Shown here piece by piece: positions 34,061 to 42,895 of a stretch of 53,606 nt of DNA. Under the pieces are notes generated by a model. It saw nothing but the letters and a program-made list of their open reading frames with translations. It made no database searches and was not told where the DNA came from. Position 1 is the first letter of the stretch. Every line of letters starts with the position of its first letter. This DNA comes from Caldifarciminota bacterium UBA2202. Its GTDB lineage: Bacteria > Hydrothermota > 32-111. The DNA lies in assembly GCA_002327905.1 (NCBI GenBank), contig DCUY01000084.1, positions 1,512-55,117 on the forward strand, written 5' to 3'. The translations under genes and the position numbers were made by a program.

Positions 34061-34807
34061 ATGAACGGATATATTCATGTTGAAGATGCGGCAGTCCTTT
34101 TGGATAATATTCTTACAAGAGAATATCTTATTCATAGGATTGAGGGGGGAGAATTCATCGGAAAGAGGGTTAAGGAGCGGTATTACATTTCAAAAGAGAC
34201 ATTTGAATGGCTGAAAAGGATTCTTTTAAAAAAAGATTATTCTGATGTCAGAGAGATTGAAAAGAATATTGATGAAGTAGATTTCAATAAAATCAAGATA
34301 AAGGGTTCAATAATCGACATAGGCGGAGGAGGAGAGGGAATATCGGGAAGAAGATACGGAAAGATGGTCGTTTCCATTGACAAATCCCTGAGGGAATTGC
34401 TTGAGACGAAGAATGATTCAATTAAAATTGTATCTGACGGAATGAGACTGCCCTTTAAGGAAAAGACATTTGATAATTCGACAGCATTCTTTGCTTTTAT
34501 GTATATGCCTGTAAAGACAAGAAAGATTGTCATGGCGGAGATTCACAGGGTATTAAGAGAGAGAGGAATGTTATATGTTTTTGAACCTAAAATCAGCTCT
34601 GCGCATTACAGACCGATGACTCTCTTGTCTGTTTATTTAACTGTGAAGGCCGGTAAAGAGAAGATTCATACAGGATACGGAGCGGTTCTCGCAAAATCCG
34701 CCCAGAGCAGAACCCATTTCACTGCAATCGCCAAAGAGAATGGATTTGTTTTAGAAGAACATTTTGATTTCAAAGACCATTTCATTCTTGTATTTGTAAA
34801 GGCTTAG
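34061..34807 (+). CDS. MerR/excisionase-like HTH domain fused to a SAM-dependent methyltransferase
   Basis: A 248-residue two-domain protein. Residues 4-52 have the pattern of a MerR/excisionase-type winged helix (HVEDAAVLLDNILTREYLIH, GEFIGKRVKERYYISKETF). Residues about 80-248 are a class I methyltransferase: SAM loop IIDIGGGGEG at 84-93, a VSIDKS acidic strand end, and the MAEIHRVLRERGMLYVFEPK region typical of Methyltransf_11-like enzymes. The combination suggests methylation guided by DNA binding or a regulator with a methyltransferase-derived sensor; both are inference. The start agrees with a leaderless promoter. Confidence 0.75.
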   Translation: MNGYIHVEDAAVLLDNILTREYLIHRIEGGEFIGKRVKERYYISKETFEWLKRILLKKDYSDVREIEKNIDEVDFNKIKIKGSIIDIGGGGEGISGRRYGKMVVSIDKSLRELLETKNDSIKIVSDGMRLPFKEKTFDNSTAFFAFMYMPVKTRKIVMAEIHRVLRERGMLYVFEPKISSAHYRPMTLLSVYLTVKAGKEKIHTGYGAVLAKSAQSRTHFTAIAKENGFVLEEHFDFKDHFILVFVKA

Positions 34808-34848
34808 ATTGAATCTCGTCAATTATAACAGGTTTCTTTAAGAATCTG

Positions 34849-35313
34849 TCAGTATTTTTTCCCTGGTTCTGATTTGAAGAAAATATATGCTATTACAATT
34901 GTAAAAATATTGCTTATGAATATTCCCCAGAAAATTCCATGATAACCCATAAACTTTGACACGAAAATTACTGTTGGAATTCGCAGAACCGAGAGGCGCA
35001 GTAATCTCCATTATCAGAATATTCATTGAGTTTCCCGAACCTTGAAAAGGAGAGAGAAATATTTCATCATTGTCACCAACAGCATTGAGTAAGAGATGAT
35101 TTTAAAGAATGATTCTCCGATTTTTATGACTTTGGCATCATTAATAAAGAATTTTGTGACAAGGTTCCCGTAGAAAAATGTCAGAGTGAAAATAACGAAG
35201 AATTTAATGAAACTATCCGTAATTGTATAGAGATTCTGCAATACATTTGATAGAAGTATGGGCATAGCGAAGAGAGTGACGGAGTGACGGATTTGTAAAT
35301 ATAATAATTGCAA
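34849..35313 (-). pseudogene. Fragment of a MATE-family efflux transporter
   Basis: On the minus strand, pieces of a MATE transporter lie in different frames: FAMPILLSNVLQNLYTITDS (first helix), then after a large deletion FFYGNLVTKFFINDAKVIKI and SYSMLLVTMMKYF, and in another frame LRIPTVIFVSKFMGYHGIFW and on to the natural end EPGKKY (stop at 34849-34851). Family members have about 450 residues; only about 155 remain, with frameshifts near 35030. It is a decayed multidrug/Na+ exporter. Confidence 0.8.
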
Positions 35314-35494
35314 ATAATATCATTAATAATAATCAGTTTACAGAATTTTCTCTTTTGGTCAACTTTTGTCGCTGGGGAGATTATTCTCCGCATTTTTAAA
35401 TTCAACAGAATATTTTATCTCTTTCTATTGACTGACTCAATATTATATTGTAGATTTTATTGAGTTTGGTAATATTCAAAGAGAAGGAGGCGCA
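35314..35494. other. Noncoding stretch between two gene fossils
   Basis: About 180 bp. Besides possible remnants of the MATE N-terminus on the left, it holds a plus-strand promoter (TTGACT 35428-35433, 17 nt, TAGATT 35451-35456) and AAGGAGG at about 35484-35490 belonging to the broken gene that follows. Confidence 0.5.
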
Positions 35495-35754
35495 ATGGAT
35501 AATGTAAAATTCATTGTTCACTATAGGAAAAAATACTTTTTCAAAATCTCATAGACTCAAGGGATGCAGAAAAGCCGCCAGTATTAAAGATCATTCTCCA
35601 TAGAAGTGACTCCTCATGTCAAGACAGCTCTCCTTTGGGAGTTGCTGGAATAAAAAGGGTTTTGCTTCAAACACTTCTTGAGATAACGGGAAGGCATATA
35701 CAAATGTGTTCTGATATTGATGAATCTATGGAGTCTCCGGTAAATCACAAATAG
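35495..35754 (+). pseudogene. Short frameshifted gene of unknown family
   Basis: An ATG at 35495 with a perfect AAGGAGG site opens MDNVKFIVHYRKK, but the frame stops at 35554. A second frame covering the rest reads LFQNLIDSRDAEKPPVLKII and continues to SDIDESMESPVNHK before a stop at 35752-35754, giving about 86 residues in total if the frame were repaired near 35530 (an AAAAAA tract). Promoter and ribosome site look intact, so the damage is recent or is a sequencing error. The protein is not recognised. Confidence 0.55.
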
Positions 35755-35758
35755 ACAA

Positions 35759-36547
35759 TTATTTTCTTTTGAATACGGATACAAGAAACAGTGTTAGAAT
35801 GGATATCATCACTATTGAAGGACCTGTGGGAAGGTCAAAATAGAAAGAGAGAATCATTCCTGAGAAAGAAAACACCAGATTTAAGGCAAAAGATAAAAAT
35901 ATCATTTTGAGAATACTTTTGACAAATCTTCTTGCTATAATCGGGGGGATTGTCAGAAATGCAATTATAACAAGCACTCCAGCCACTTTAATAAGTATTA
36001 CAACAGTCAGAGCGGTGAGCATATAAAATATCAGATCAAAAAGTTTTGTGTTTATTCCGCAGAGTATTGCAAATTCCTCGTCAAATGAGGATAGGACAAT
36101 CTCTCTCGAAAAAATACCGAAGGCCAGAAGGGTCAAGAGTATAGATGCAAGCATGAGTCCTATGTCTGACATAGAGACAGCCAAAATTGACCCGAACAGA
36201 TAACCGAGAACCTCCCCTGAAAATCCGGCTTTGAAATTCATTAAAAGTATTCCGAGAGACATTCCGAATGACCAGATAATTGTCAGAGCTGATTCTTCGC
36301 TTATCCTCATTGCTTTTTTGAATAATGAAAAGAATCCTGCGACTGCCATAGTGAAAGGAATTGCAATATAAACAGGATTCAAATTTAAAAGAAGTCCCAG
36401 CCCCAACCCGCCGAATGCAGAATGCGCTATTGAACCTGCGATTGAAGTCATTTTCCTCATCACCACAAATGTTCCGATAACCGCGCTCAATATGCTTATC
36501 AAAAGAGAGGCGATAAATGCTATTTGAATGAATCTGTATTCAAACAC
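35759..36547 (-). CDS. znuB: Metal (zinc/manganese) ABC transporter permease
   Basis: A 262-residue ABC-3 family permease with about eight transmembrane segments, including SAVIGTFVVMRKMTSIAGSI and HSAFGGLGLGLLL near the N-terminus and GVLVIIAFLTIPPIIARRF, which are family landmarks. It forms the membrane channel with the ATPase and binding protein encoded just upstream. Zinc is the likeliest ion, but manganese or iron is possible. The start is GTG, 2 nt after the ATPase stop, with a GGAG site inside that gene's end. It is the last gene of the 13-gene minus-strand run. Confidence 0.88.
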   Translation of the reverse strand: MFEYRFIQIAFIASLLISILSAVIGTFVVMRKMTSIAGSIAHSAFGGLGLGLLLNLNPVYIAIPFTMAVAGFFSLFKKAMRISEESALTIIWSFGMSLGILLMNFKAGFSGEVLGYLFGSILAVSMSDIGLMLASILLTLLAFGIFSREIVLSSFDEEFAILCGINTKLFDLIFYMLTALTVVILIKVAGVLVIIAFLTIPPIIARRFVKSILKMIFLSFALNLVFSFSGMILSFYFDLPTGPSIVMISILTLFLVSVFKRK

Positions 36548-36549
36548 TT

Positions 36550-37284
36550 TTATTTATCTCCATGGTGGGAATGATTTATGATATTGATGCTTCCTTTGTA
36601 TGTTTCATCCAACTTTGTCAGACCCTCGGCCGTAGGCCCGTCATAATTGATTTTATGGTTCAAACATATGATTCTCTCAATATATGTTGAAACGGCTCCA
36701 AGGTCATGTGTGACGAGAATTATCGCCATTCTCTCTCTCAGTCTGCTTAAAAGCATGAAGAATTCATCCTGAGATTTTTTATCGACAGACGAAGTCGGTT
36801 CGTCCATAAGCAGAATCTTCGGATTTCTCACAAGAGCTCGTGCAATAAGAACTCTCTGCATCTCTCCGCCTGAAAGTTCGTGTATCCTCTTGTTCTTTAA
36901 TCTCGATAGGGAAAACTCTTCTATGTATTTATCTGCCGAATGTATGTCTTCCTTTGAATATTTTCTGAAATATCCCGAATATTTTCCGGAAAGCATTATA
37001 TCCCTTACAGTGAGCGGGAAATCGGAATCTCTTTTTATGAATTGGGGAATGTAGCCCACATGAAGGCGTCCTTTAATATTCTGTTCTCCGAGTATTTCAA
37101 TGCTTCCCGAGTCAATTTTGATAAACCCGAGTATTGCCCTTAAAAGAGTAGTCTTTCCGCTTCCATTGGGTCCTATTACGGATATGAGTTCATTGCTTTT
37201 AACATTAAGATTGATATTTTCGAGTATTGACTGGCCGTTTATAGACAAACAGAGATTTTTTACTGAAATTGCAGTGCTATTCAT
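36550..37284 (-). CDS. znuC: Metal (zinc/manganese) ABC transporter ATP-binding protein
   Basis: A 244-residue ABC ATPase. Walker A GPNGSGKT is at 38-45, the signature is LSGGEMQRVLIARAL, Walker B is ILLMDEPTSSVD, and the H-loop is VTHDLG. The C-terminus ends with NIINHSHHGDK, a histidine-rich tail often seen in zinc systems. It powers uptake through the adjacent permease. The start overlaps the end of the binding-protein gene by 8 nt. Confidence 0.92.
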   Translation of the reverse strand: MNSTAISVKNLCLSINGQSILENINLNVKSNELISVIGPNGSGKTTLLRAILGFIKIDSGSIEILGEQNIKGRLHVGYIPQFIKRDSDFPLTVRDIMLSGKYSGYFRKYSKEDIHSADKYIEEFSLSRLKNKRIHELSGGEMQRVLIARALVRNPKILLMDEPTSSVDKKSQDEFFMLLSRLRERMAIILVTHDLGAVSTYIERIICLNHKINYDGPTAEGLTKLDETYKGSINIINHSHHGDK

Positions 37285-38101
37285 TGTTTATAGAAACCGC
37301 TAAATTTAAAAATTCTCCGACAATGTCCAAACTCAAGGGATTGAACATAATTACCTTTGCTCCGGCTTCTCTTTGAAAAATATCTGTAAACCTTTTGGAA
37401 GACGGATTTGTAAGAATAAGTATTTTGTCAGGGTCATTCTTCATTAAATCCGCTGTGGCGGAAATATCTCTTAAAGATGGTTCTTTTGATTCTTCAAAAA
37501 TTGCAGTCTGCTCTACGGAATAGTCAATTGCAAGGTATGAGAATGCCGTGTGGTCTGTGAATATTCTCTTTATACCTCTTTTTAGAAGAGTCTCAGAGAG
37601 AATTTTATCTGCAGAATCGATTTTTGCCGAATAGACTGCAAGATTGTTTTCATAATAATCTCTGTTCTCTTCATCATAATGAGAAATGCACTCGCAGATT
37701 CTTCCTGCAAGAATTTTCAGATTCTTCAATGAAACCCATATATGCGGGTCAAAGACCGAGTCTATTCCGTCAGAGAGAAAAAGAACCACAGTATTTCTCG
37801 CATTCTCAATCAAAGCCTCCATGTTCTTCTCCTCAAATTCAAGATTGGAGCCGAGGAATATTATTATATCTGCATTTGCGACATTCTTCATGCTTAAAGG
37901 CTTTAGCTCAAACGAATGAACATCCTGATTTTGTGAAAGCAGTGAAGATGCGCCGCCCTTATCCTTCAATATCTGCTCTGCAATATATTTCACAGGCTCA
38001 ATTGTCGCAATGACTCTTATTTCATTGGTTTCAGGCGCTTTTACGCATCCGCTACAAACAATTATCAATGCTACTGCAATCAGAAACAGAACTTTTTTCA
38101 T
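37277..38101 (-). CDS. znuA: Metal-binding lipoprotein of the ABC transporter (ZnuA/TroA family)
   Basis: A 274-residue cluster A-I solute-binding lipoprotein; the lipobox is IVCSGC. Metal-site landmarks appear in order: DVHSFELKP (first His), FDPHIWVSLKN (second His), and TDHTAFSYLA (third His), with a later acidic region EESKEPSL. The long His-rich loop of E. coli ZnuA is absent, so zinc versus manganese cannot be decided from this protein alone. It captures the ion in the periplasm for ZnuB/ZnuC. It overlaps rarA by 4 nt. Confidence 0.88.
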   Translation of the reverse strand: MKKVLFLIAVALIIVCSGCVKAPETNEIRVIATIEPVKYIAEQILKDKGGASSLLSQNQDVHSFELKPLSMKNVANADIIIFLGSNLEFEEKNMEALIENARNTVVLFLSDGIDSVFDPHIWVSLKNLKILAGRICECISHYDEENRDYYENNLAVYSAKIDSADKILSETLLKRGIKRIFTDHTAFSYLAIDYSVEQTAIFEESKEPSLRDISATADLMKNDPDKILILTNPSSKRFTDIFQREAGAKVIMFNPLSLDIVGEFLNLAVSINNE

Positions 38102-39360
38102 TTTTTTCTTATCTCCTCTTTGAGTTTTTTATAGTAGATTATTCTTTTCACCATCTCTCTTTCAAATCCTCTTTCAACCGGCTTATAGTAAACTCTCTCG
38201 CTCATATTGTCGGGGAAATATTTTTCATCAATAAAGCTTTCCTTTGTCTGAGGGGGATAGATGTATTCTTCTCCGTATCCTCTCTCTTTGTCAAAATCAG
38301 TTACAGGATTGCGGAATTTCAAAGGCACGGAAAGATTTGCAGTATTCTTCGCATCCTGAAGAGCGCTGTTATAAGCATTATAAACAGCTGTAGATTTAGG
38401 GGCGAGCGAAAGGTATATTGCGCACTGCAATAAGGACAATTCTCCCTCAGGAGAGCCGAGTCTTTCAAAGGCATTATAGGCGGATATTGCAATTACCATT
38501 GCCTGCGGGTCTGCATTACCTATATCCTCCGAAGCTATTCTTATCATTCTTCTCGCCACATAAAGAGGATCCTCTCCTCCGGCAATCATACGCGCGAAAT
38601 AGTAAATTGAAGCATCAACATCGCTTCCCCTTACTGATTTATGAAATGCTGAAATAAGGTTGTAATGCTCCTCACCGTTCTTATCGTGCGGAACAAATTT
38701 TTTATTTATTATTTTTTTAAATTCCTCAAATGTCTCTATTTTTTCTATCTCTCCTCCCAAAGCGCTGATAATGTTAATTGCCTGTCTGGCATCGCAGTTT
38801 GAAAAATCAATTATAAAATCTATAATTCCCGTATTATTGAGTTTGAAATTCAATTTATTTACAGCTCTCTGTATAATCTCCTTCAGATCATCTTTTGAAA
38901 GCCTCTCAAATTCAGCTGATGTAAGGCGCGACAGTAATGCCTTATTCACCTCGTATGAGGGATTTTCCGTGGTGGTGCCTATTATAAAAACATTCCCGTT
39001 CTCAATATACGGAAGAAGAGCGTCCTGCTGAGCTTTGTTCATTCTGTGTATTTCGTCAATGATTATAAGAATGGGCTCTTTATTTGCCTCTTCAATGATT
39101 TTCTTAAACTGCGTTGTGGAGAATGAGACTCCGTTTATATTCATTGAAGGCATTCGGTATTTTTTTGAAATGATATTTGCAAGAGTGGTCTTCCCGCATC
39201 CGGGGGGTCCGAAAAAGAGAAGAGAGACAGGTTCGCCTCTTTTTAATATTAAATTCAGAATATTGCCGTCTCCTATCAGATGCTTCTGTCCGATGAATTC
39301 ATCTATATTCTGCGGACGAAGCTGTTCCGCAAGGGGAGTCTTCTTAGAATCCGTAGTCAT
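38098..39360 (-). CDS. rarA: Replication-associated recombination protein A (RarA/MgsA)
   Basis: A 420-residue AAA+ ATPase. Walker A GPPGCGKT is at 51-58; Walker B is LIIIDEIHRMNKAQQD; sensor GTTTENPSYEVNKALLSR follows; the C-terminal MgsA domain contains DVDASIYYFARMIAGGEDP and RRMIRIASEDIGNADP, diagnostic of the family. It acts at stalled replication forks. It overlaps the LUD gene by 17 nt, and its own end overlaps the metal-binding lipoprotein gene. Confidence 0.95.
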   Translation of the reverse strand: MTTDSKKTPLAEQLRPQNIDEFIGQKHLIGDGNILNLILKRGEPVSLLFFGPPGCGKTTLANIISKKYRMPSMNINGVSFSTTQFKKIIEEANKEPILIIIDEIHRMNKAQQDALLPYIENGNVFIIGTTTENPSYEVNKALLSRLTSAEFERLSKDDLKEIIQRAVNKLNFKLNNTGIIDFIIDFSNCDARQAINIISALGGEIEKIETFEEFKKIINKKFVPHDKNGEEHYNLISAFHKSVRGSDVDASIYYFARMIAGGEDPLYVARRMIRIASEDIGNADPQAMVIAISAYNAFERLGSPEGELSLLQCAIYLSLAPKSTAVYNAYNSALQDAKNTANLSVPLKFRNPVTDFDKERGYGEEYIYPPQTKESFIDEKYFPDNMSERVYYKPVERGFEREMVKRIIYYKKLKEEIRKK

Positions 39361-39949
39361 TGTCGATGATAAAGACGGAAATTCTTTTATAAGGAAATGA
39401 TCTTTTTATTATTGCAGTCGTATAGCATATATTCCGCTCATGTTCGCATTCAGCGCATTTTTGAAGTTTCACGCATGGAGTGTCTAGATTGAATCTCATG
39501 CAGTTTCTTACCGCGGCAATGTTCTTTGCCCTTTCAATCGCTTCCGTGACATTTGCGGTTATTTTATTTCTGCCCGCAATAACAACAACCTTCCTCGGTC
39601 CGAATATCATTGCACCGATCCTGTTTCCTCTCTTGTCTATATTGACAAGAGACCCGTCTTCGGAGATTGCATTCGCAGAGCAGAAGTAAATATCAGATAA
39701 AAGAGCTTTTCTCTCAGATTCGATTTTTTCCTCTTCTGTTCCTGATGTCATTCTTTCAATGTGGATTTTTCCGTTTTCAATTATGAAATCGCGCAGTTTT
39801 GTCTCCAAAAGAGTCGTCGAACCGCCGAAAGCAAAGGAATGGTATTCTTCAAGAAGAGTCTTAATCTCCTTCTTCATGGATTCGGCGCTGTCAAATGCTT
39901 TTGCGTCAAAATGATGCTTCTCAAGATTTTTTAATGTCTTTTCAATCAT
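39344..39949 (-). CDS. LUD-domain protein (DUF162, LutC-like)
   Basis: About 201 residues. The frame is open 36 nt further upstream, but the ATG at 39949 forms a typical 4-nt ATGA overlap with the preceding zinc-ribbon gene and starts MIEKTLKNLEKHHFDAKAF, as family members do. Landmarks: FAFGGSTTLLE and GARKVVVIAGRNKI-like FGPRKVVVIAGRNKITANV. LUD proteins include LutC of the lactate-utilisation complex, but LutA and LutB are not present here, and this stand-alone group has no firm function. A cysteine cluster (CVKLQKCAECEHERNIC) near the C-terminus could bind a metal. Confidence 0.8.
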   Translation of the reverse strand: MIEKTLKNLEKHHFDAKAFDSAESMKKEIKTLLEEYHSFAFGGSTTLLETKLRDFIIENGKIHIERMTSGTEEEKIESERKALLSDIYFCSANAISEDGSLVNIDKRGNRIGAMIFGPRKVVVIAGRNKITANVTEAIERAKNIAAVRNCMRFNLDTPCVKLQKCAECEHERNICYTTAIIKRSFPYKRISVFIIDNDYGF

Positions 39950-40302
39950 TCTATCCAAAAAAGTATCCTTCCGCAATTGGGGCATGTGATGATTTTGTTA
40001 TTTCTGTCCGACTCGGACACATAACTTGTAGGAAGAGCCATAAAGCATCCGTAGCACACTCCGTCATTTACCTGAGCCACCACGCGCATTTTGTATCTTT
40101 TGAGTATTCTGTCATACTGGCTGAGCATGTCAGGAGCAATCTTCTTTCTGAGTGAATCGCGGAATTTCTTAATTTCCGCCTCTTTTGCCTGAACCTTGAA
40201 TCCCAAAGATTCTTCCTTATCCTTTATTCTCACATTTTTTAATTCTTCAAGCTGAGTGTCAAGGTCTGATAATTGTATGACTATCTGGAGCTGACTGTTC
40301 AT
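39946..40302 (-). CDS. C4 zinc-ribbon coiled-coil protein (CdsZ/CT398 type)
   Basis: A 118-residue protein: an N-terminal coiled coil (about 10-70) and a C-terminal zinc ribbon with Cys83-x2-Cys86 (CYGC) and Cys107-x2-Cys110 (CPNC). This is the C4-type zinc-ribbon family widespread in bacteria and named CdsZ/CT398 in chlamydiae; most members have about 240 residues, so this one is a short form lacking roughly half of the coiled coil. A role in protein-protein contact is likely. It is coupled to both neighbours by 4-nt overlaps. Confidence 0.8.
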   Translation of the reverse strand: MNSQLQIVIQLSDLDTQLEELKNVRIKDKEESLGFKVQAKEAEIKKFRDSLRKKIAPDMLSQYDRILKRYKMRVVAQVNDGVCYGCFMALPTSYVSESDRNNKIITCPNCGRILFWIE

Positions 40303-40769
40303 AGTTCATCCTCCATATCGGATTCATATTTTTTTATCAGGTTTATCAAATCTTCTTCACCTGCAACTTTGAGATAGTCTTTCTTCTTCACGAGTTTTTT
40401 TGAGAGTGATGCAATTTTTCCGAGAAGAATAAGATACTGATTGGATGTGTCAAGCGGTGGAGCGATTATGAGGAAAAGAATATGCACAGGCTTTCCGTCC
40501 ATTGAATCATACTCTATTCCGGATGTTGAAAGACCGACATAGAGGCAGAGTTTGTTCAATACTACCGAACGTGCATGGGGAATCGCTATTCCGTTTCCTA
40601 TTCCTGTTGTGCCCAGCACTTCTCTCTGCTTCAGAGAGAGCAGAACAAGCTCCTTTTTCTCTTTTGAAAGGTCTATCTTGTTGACCACCTCTTCCAAAGC
40701 CTTGTCCTTTGTCTTGCTCTTTATATTGAGTATGACATTCTCATTCTTCAAAAAACTTGATATATTCAT
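40299..40769 (-). CDS. PTS EIIA component, fructose/nitrogen type (PtsN-like)
   Basis: A 156-residue PTS EIIA-2 domain. The phosphorylated histidine is His65 in NGIAIPHAR, after LGTTGIGNG. HILFLIIAPP and YLILLGKIASL complete the family pattern. There is no attached EIIB or EIIC and none nearby, so a regulatory PtsN-like role is more likely than sugar import. AGGAGG is 6 nt before the ATG. Confidence 0.88.
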   Translation of the reverse strand: MNISSFLKNENVILNIKSKTKDKALEEVVNKIDLSKEKKELVLLSLKQREVLGTTGIGNGIAIPHARSVVLNKLCLYVGLSTSGIEYDSMDGKPVHILFLIIAPPLDTSNQYLILLGKIASLSKKLVKKKDYLKVAGEEDLINLIKKYESDMEDEL

Positions 40770-40778
40770 TTAGACCTC

Positions 40779-41834
40779 CTAAATCTTAAATGGCAATGTT
40801 AATTCCAATTGATATGTGAATCCTCCGTAAAGGTAATTCTCAAATTGTCCCTCCATTCCAAGATCAACTCTGAAAATATTTGTTGTGTAGCCCACTCCAA
40901 GAGCTATGTCCATGAATCCAAGCGCCTGAAGCTCTTTGAATGATGTTCCGGCTCTGAAAGAAGGGGAGCCGTTTATGACTGTCGCAAGGAAGGATGAATC
41001 TTCAGTTGAACGGGTGTATGTATATTCTGCGCCTACTCTGTAAAAATACGGCAGATCCGATTTGAATATTCTGTTTACATCTCCGCATATTATGAGAGTG
41101 GAAAAGGGATTTACCGAGACTCCCAATGATGTATAGATCGGAATAATCTGCTTGTCGTATCCTGTCCAATATATATGCGTGATTATATCTCTCGCCATAA
41201 GTCCGGCAGTGAAACGCGATGTTTTGTATACTATTCCCGCATCAAGCCCGTATCCGTTTCCGTAAGAAATGTCAGCATCCGCGTCAGTGACATTCTCCGA
41301 GGAATCCTTATATAATCGGGTTTCAACAAATTTTCCGTTTAGATATTTTAAGTTGAAGCCGATGAGAATGGGTGTGTCATAGTGAGAATCAGACCCGGCA
41401 AATGTAGTTACAGTAATAATATATTCATCAAGCTTCACCTCAAAGTCCCTCTCAAATCCGAGAGACTCATTGAATGAATCTCTGTAGGAAATCATATAAA
41501 GAGGATGGTATGAGAATCCGCCCTGATATGTTACCAATGAAAAGAATGAAATATGCTTTCCGAGTACAGACGGCTCCCTCTCTATTATCTGCGCAAAAGT
41601 CGAGCTGTCCTCTTCCGCGAAGACCGCAGTGAGAGCGGCGGCTTCAAGTCCTCCCAAAAGAGCGGGATTCCAGTATGGAGCTGTCGCATCAGGATAGAGA
41701 GCTGTTCCTGCGCCTCCTATTGCCTTGATCCTCGCCGAAGGCATTGATGTTGGATAAGTCAAAGGTATAGGCACCTGTTCGGCGCATAGGATAATTGAAA
41801 AAATCAAAAAAACAGAGAATAATTTTATTTTCAT
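40779..41834 (-). CDS. PorV/UPF0164-like outer-membrane beta-barrel protein
   Basis: About 351 residues. A signal peptide (FSVFLIFSIILCAE) is followed by PSARIKAIGGAGTALYPDAT and APYWNPALLGGL, the N-terminal hallmark of the PorV/UPF0164 family of FadL-like barrels, and then by alternating aromatic strands to the end. In Bacteroidetes PorV shuttles proteins with sorting domains at the cell surface; two proteins with such tails occur in this window, so a link is plausible but unproven. The ATG overlaps the last base of the butyrate kinase stop (TGATG), with GGAG 5 nt upstream. Confidence 0.82.
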   Translation of the reverse strand: MKIKLFSVFLIFSIILCAEQVPIPLTYPTSMPSARIKAIGGAGTALYPDATAPYWNPALLGGLEAAALTAVFAEEDSSTFAQIIEREPSVLGKHISFFSLVTYQGGFSYHPLYMISYRDSFNESLGFERDFEVKLDEYIITVTTFAGSDSHYDTPILIGFNLKYLNGKFVETRLYKDSSENVTDADADISYGNGYGLDAGIVYKTSRFTAGLMARDIITHIYWTGYDKQIIPIYTSLGVSVNPFSTLIICGDVNRIFKSDLPYFYRVGAEYTYTRSTEDSSFLATVINGSPSFRAGTSFKELQALGFMDIALGVGYTTNIFRVDLGMEGQFENYLYGGFTYQLELTLPFKI

Positions 41835-42895
41835 CAATACTCCAGAGGTTCTTCAACATTGTTTATAACCCTCAGCACTCCTCTCACAAGAGCAAGTATT
41901 TCATCCTCTCCGGGATAAATCACAATGGGAGCTATAAATCCTGTTCTCTTCTCTATAATGTCAGTAAGGCATTTATTGTATGCAATTCCGCCTGTGATTA
42001 TTATTGCATGCACCTGTCCGAAAAGAACTGTTGACATTGCGCCCACCCCTTTTGAAACCTGATACATCATTGCGTCGAGAATCAGTTTTGCCTTTGAATC
42101 TCCCTGCTCCATCAGATTTATAACTTCAGGGACATTGTCCGTATCCATATATGAATATAATCCGCCCTGCACTGTAAGCATCTTTTTCAAGTCATCATAA
42201 CTGAATTTTCCGCTCGAAGCGAGTTTTGCAAGCTGAGTCGCCGGAAGATCGCCGCATCTCTGCGGAGAGAACGGACCTTCGTCGTTTGCATTGGTGACAT
42301 CAATCATTCTGCCGTCTTTGTGGGCTGAAACTGAAATTCCTGTCCCCAAATGGACTACTATCAGAGATGATTTGAAATAATCTGTATTGTTCTCCTTTGC
42401 CCATTTTTTTGCGACCATTTTCATATTCAAAGCGTGGGAGAGAGATTTTCTCTCTATCTGCTTTAATCCGGAGATTCTTGCCACATCGTCAAATTCATCA
42501 ACAGAGACAGGGTCAACAATGAATTTTCTTTGATTGTTCTTGGCGAGTTTGTCTGCAATGAGGCATGCAAGATTCGAAACATGGTCTGCCAAGACTCTTT
42601 CATTTAAAACATCATCAATCATTTTTTTGCTTATCGGATATGTTCCTGATTTCATTGATTTGAATGTTCCGCCTCTTGCGACAAAAATGTCTATTGAATC
42701 AAGGGAAATGTTTTTTTCTGAGAGGAATTTTTCTATGAGAGAGACTCTCATTTCAAGCTGGTCAATTGTCTTTTTGAATTTTTGTATGTCATCTTTGTAA
42801 TGTCTTACAGTCTCACTGAATATCTCTATATCATTTTCATAGAGGCCGACCTTTGTGGATGTTGCTCCCGGATTTATCGCCAGAATCTTTGTCAT
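41834..42895 (-). CDS. buk: Butyrate kinase
   Basis: A 353-residue ASKHA-fold kinase. It has INPGATSTKVGLYEN at the N-terminus, IFVARGGTFKSMKSG, VVHLGTGISVSAH and IIITGGIAYNK, all typical of butyrate/branched-chain fatty acid kinases, and lacks acetate kinase features. The enzyme interconverts butyryl-phosphate and butyrate with ATP gain. No phosphotransbutyrylase is in the window. It follows citF with a 4-nt overlap, an unusual partnership discussed in the findings. Confidence 0.92.
   Translation of the reverse strand: MTKILAINPGATSTKVGLYENDIEIFSETVRHYKDDIQKFKKTIDQLEMRVSLIEKFLSEKNISLDSIDIFVARGGTFKSMKSGTYPISKKMIDDVLNERVLADHVSNLACLIADKLAKNNQRKFIVDPVSVDEFDDVARISGLKQIERKSLSHALNMKMVAKKWAKENNTDYFKSSLIVVHLGTGISVSAHKDGRMIDVTNANDEGPFSPQRCGDLPATQLAKLASSGKFSYDDLKKMLTVQGGLYSYMDTDNVPEVINLMEQGDSKAKLILDAMMYQVSKGVGAMSTVLFGQVHAIIITGGIAYNKCLTDIIEKRTGFIAPIVIYPGEDEILALVRGVLRVINNVEEPLEY

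Noticed and set aside
39344..39949. Lactate-utilisation operon member lutC
   Set aside because: The protein has the LUD domain, but lutA and lutB are absent and the neighbours are unrelated, so a lactate role is not claimed.
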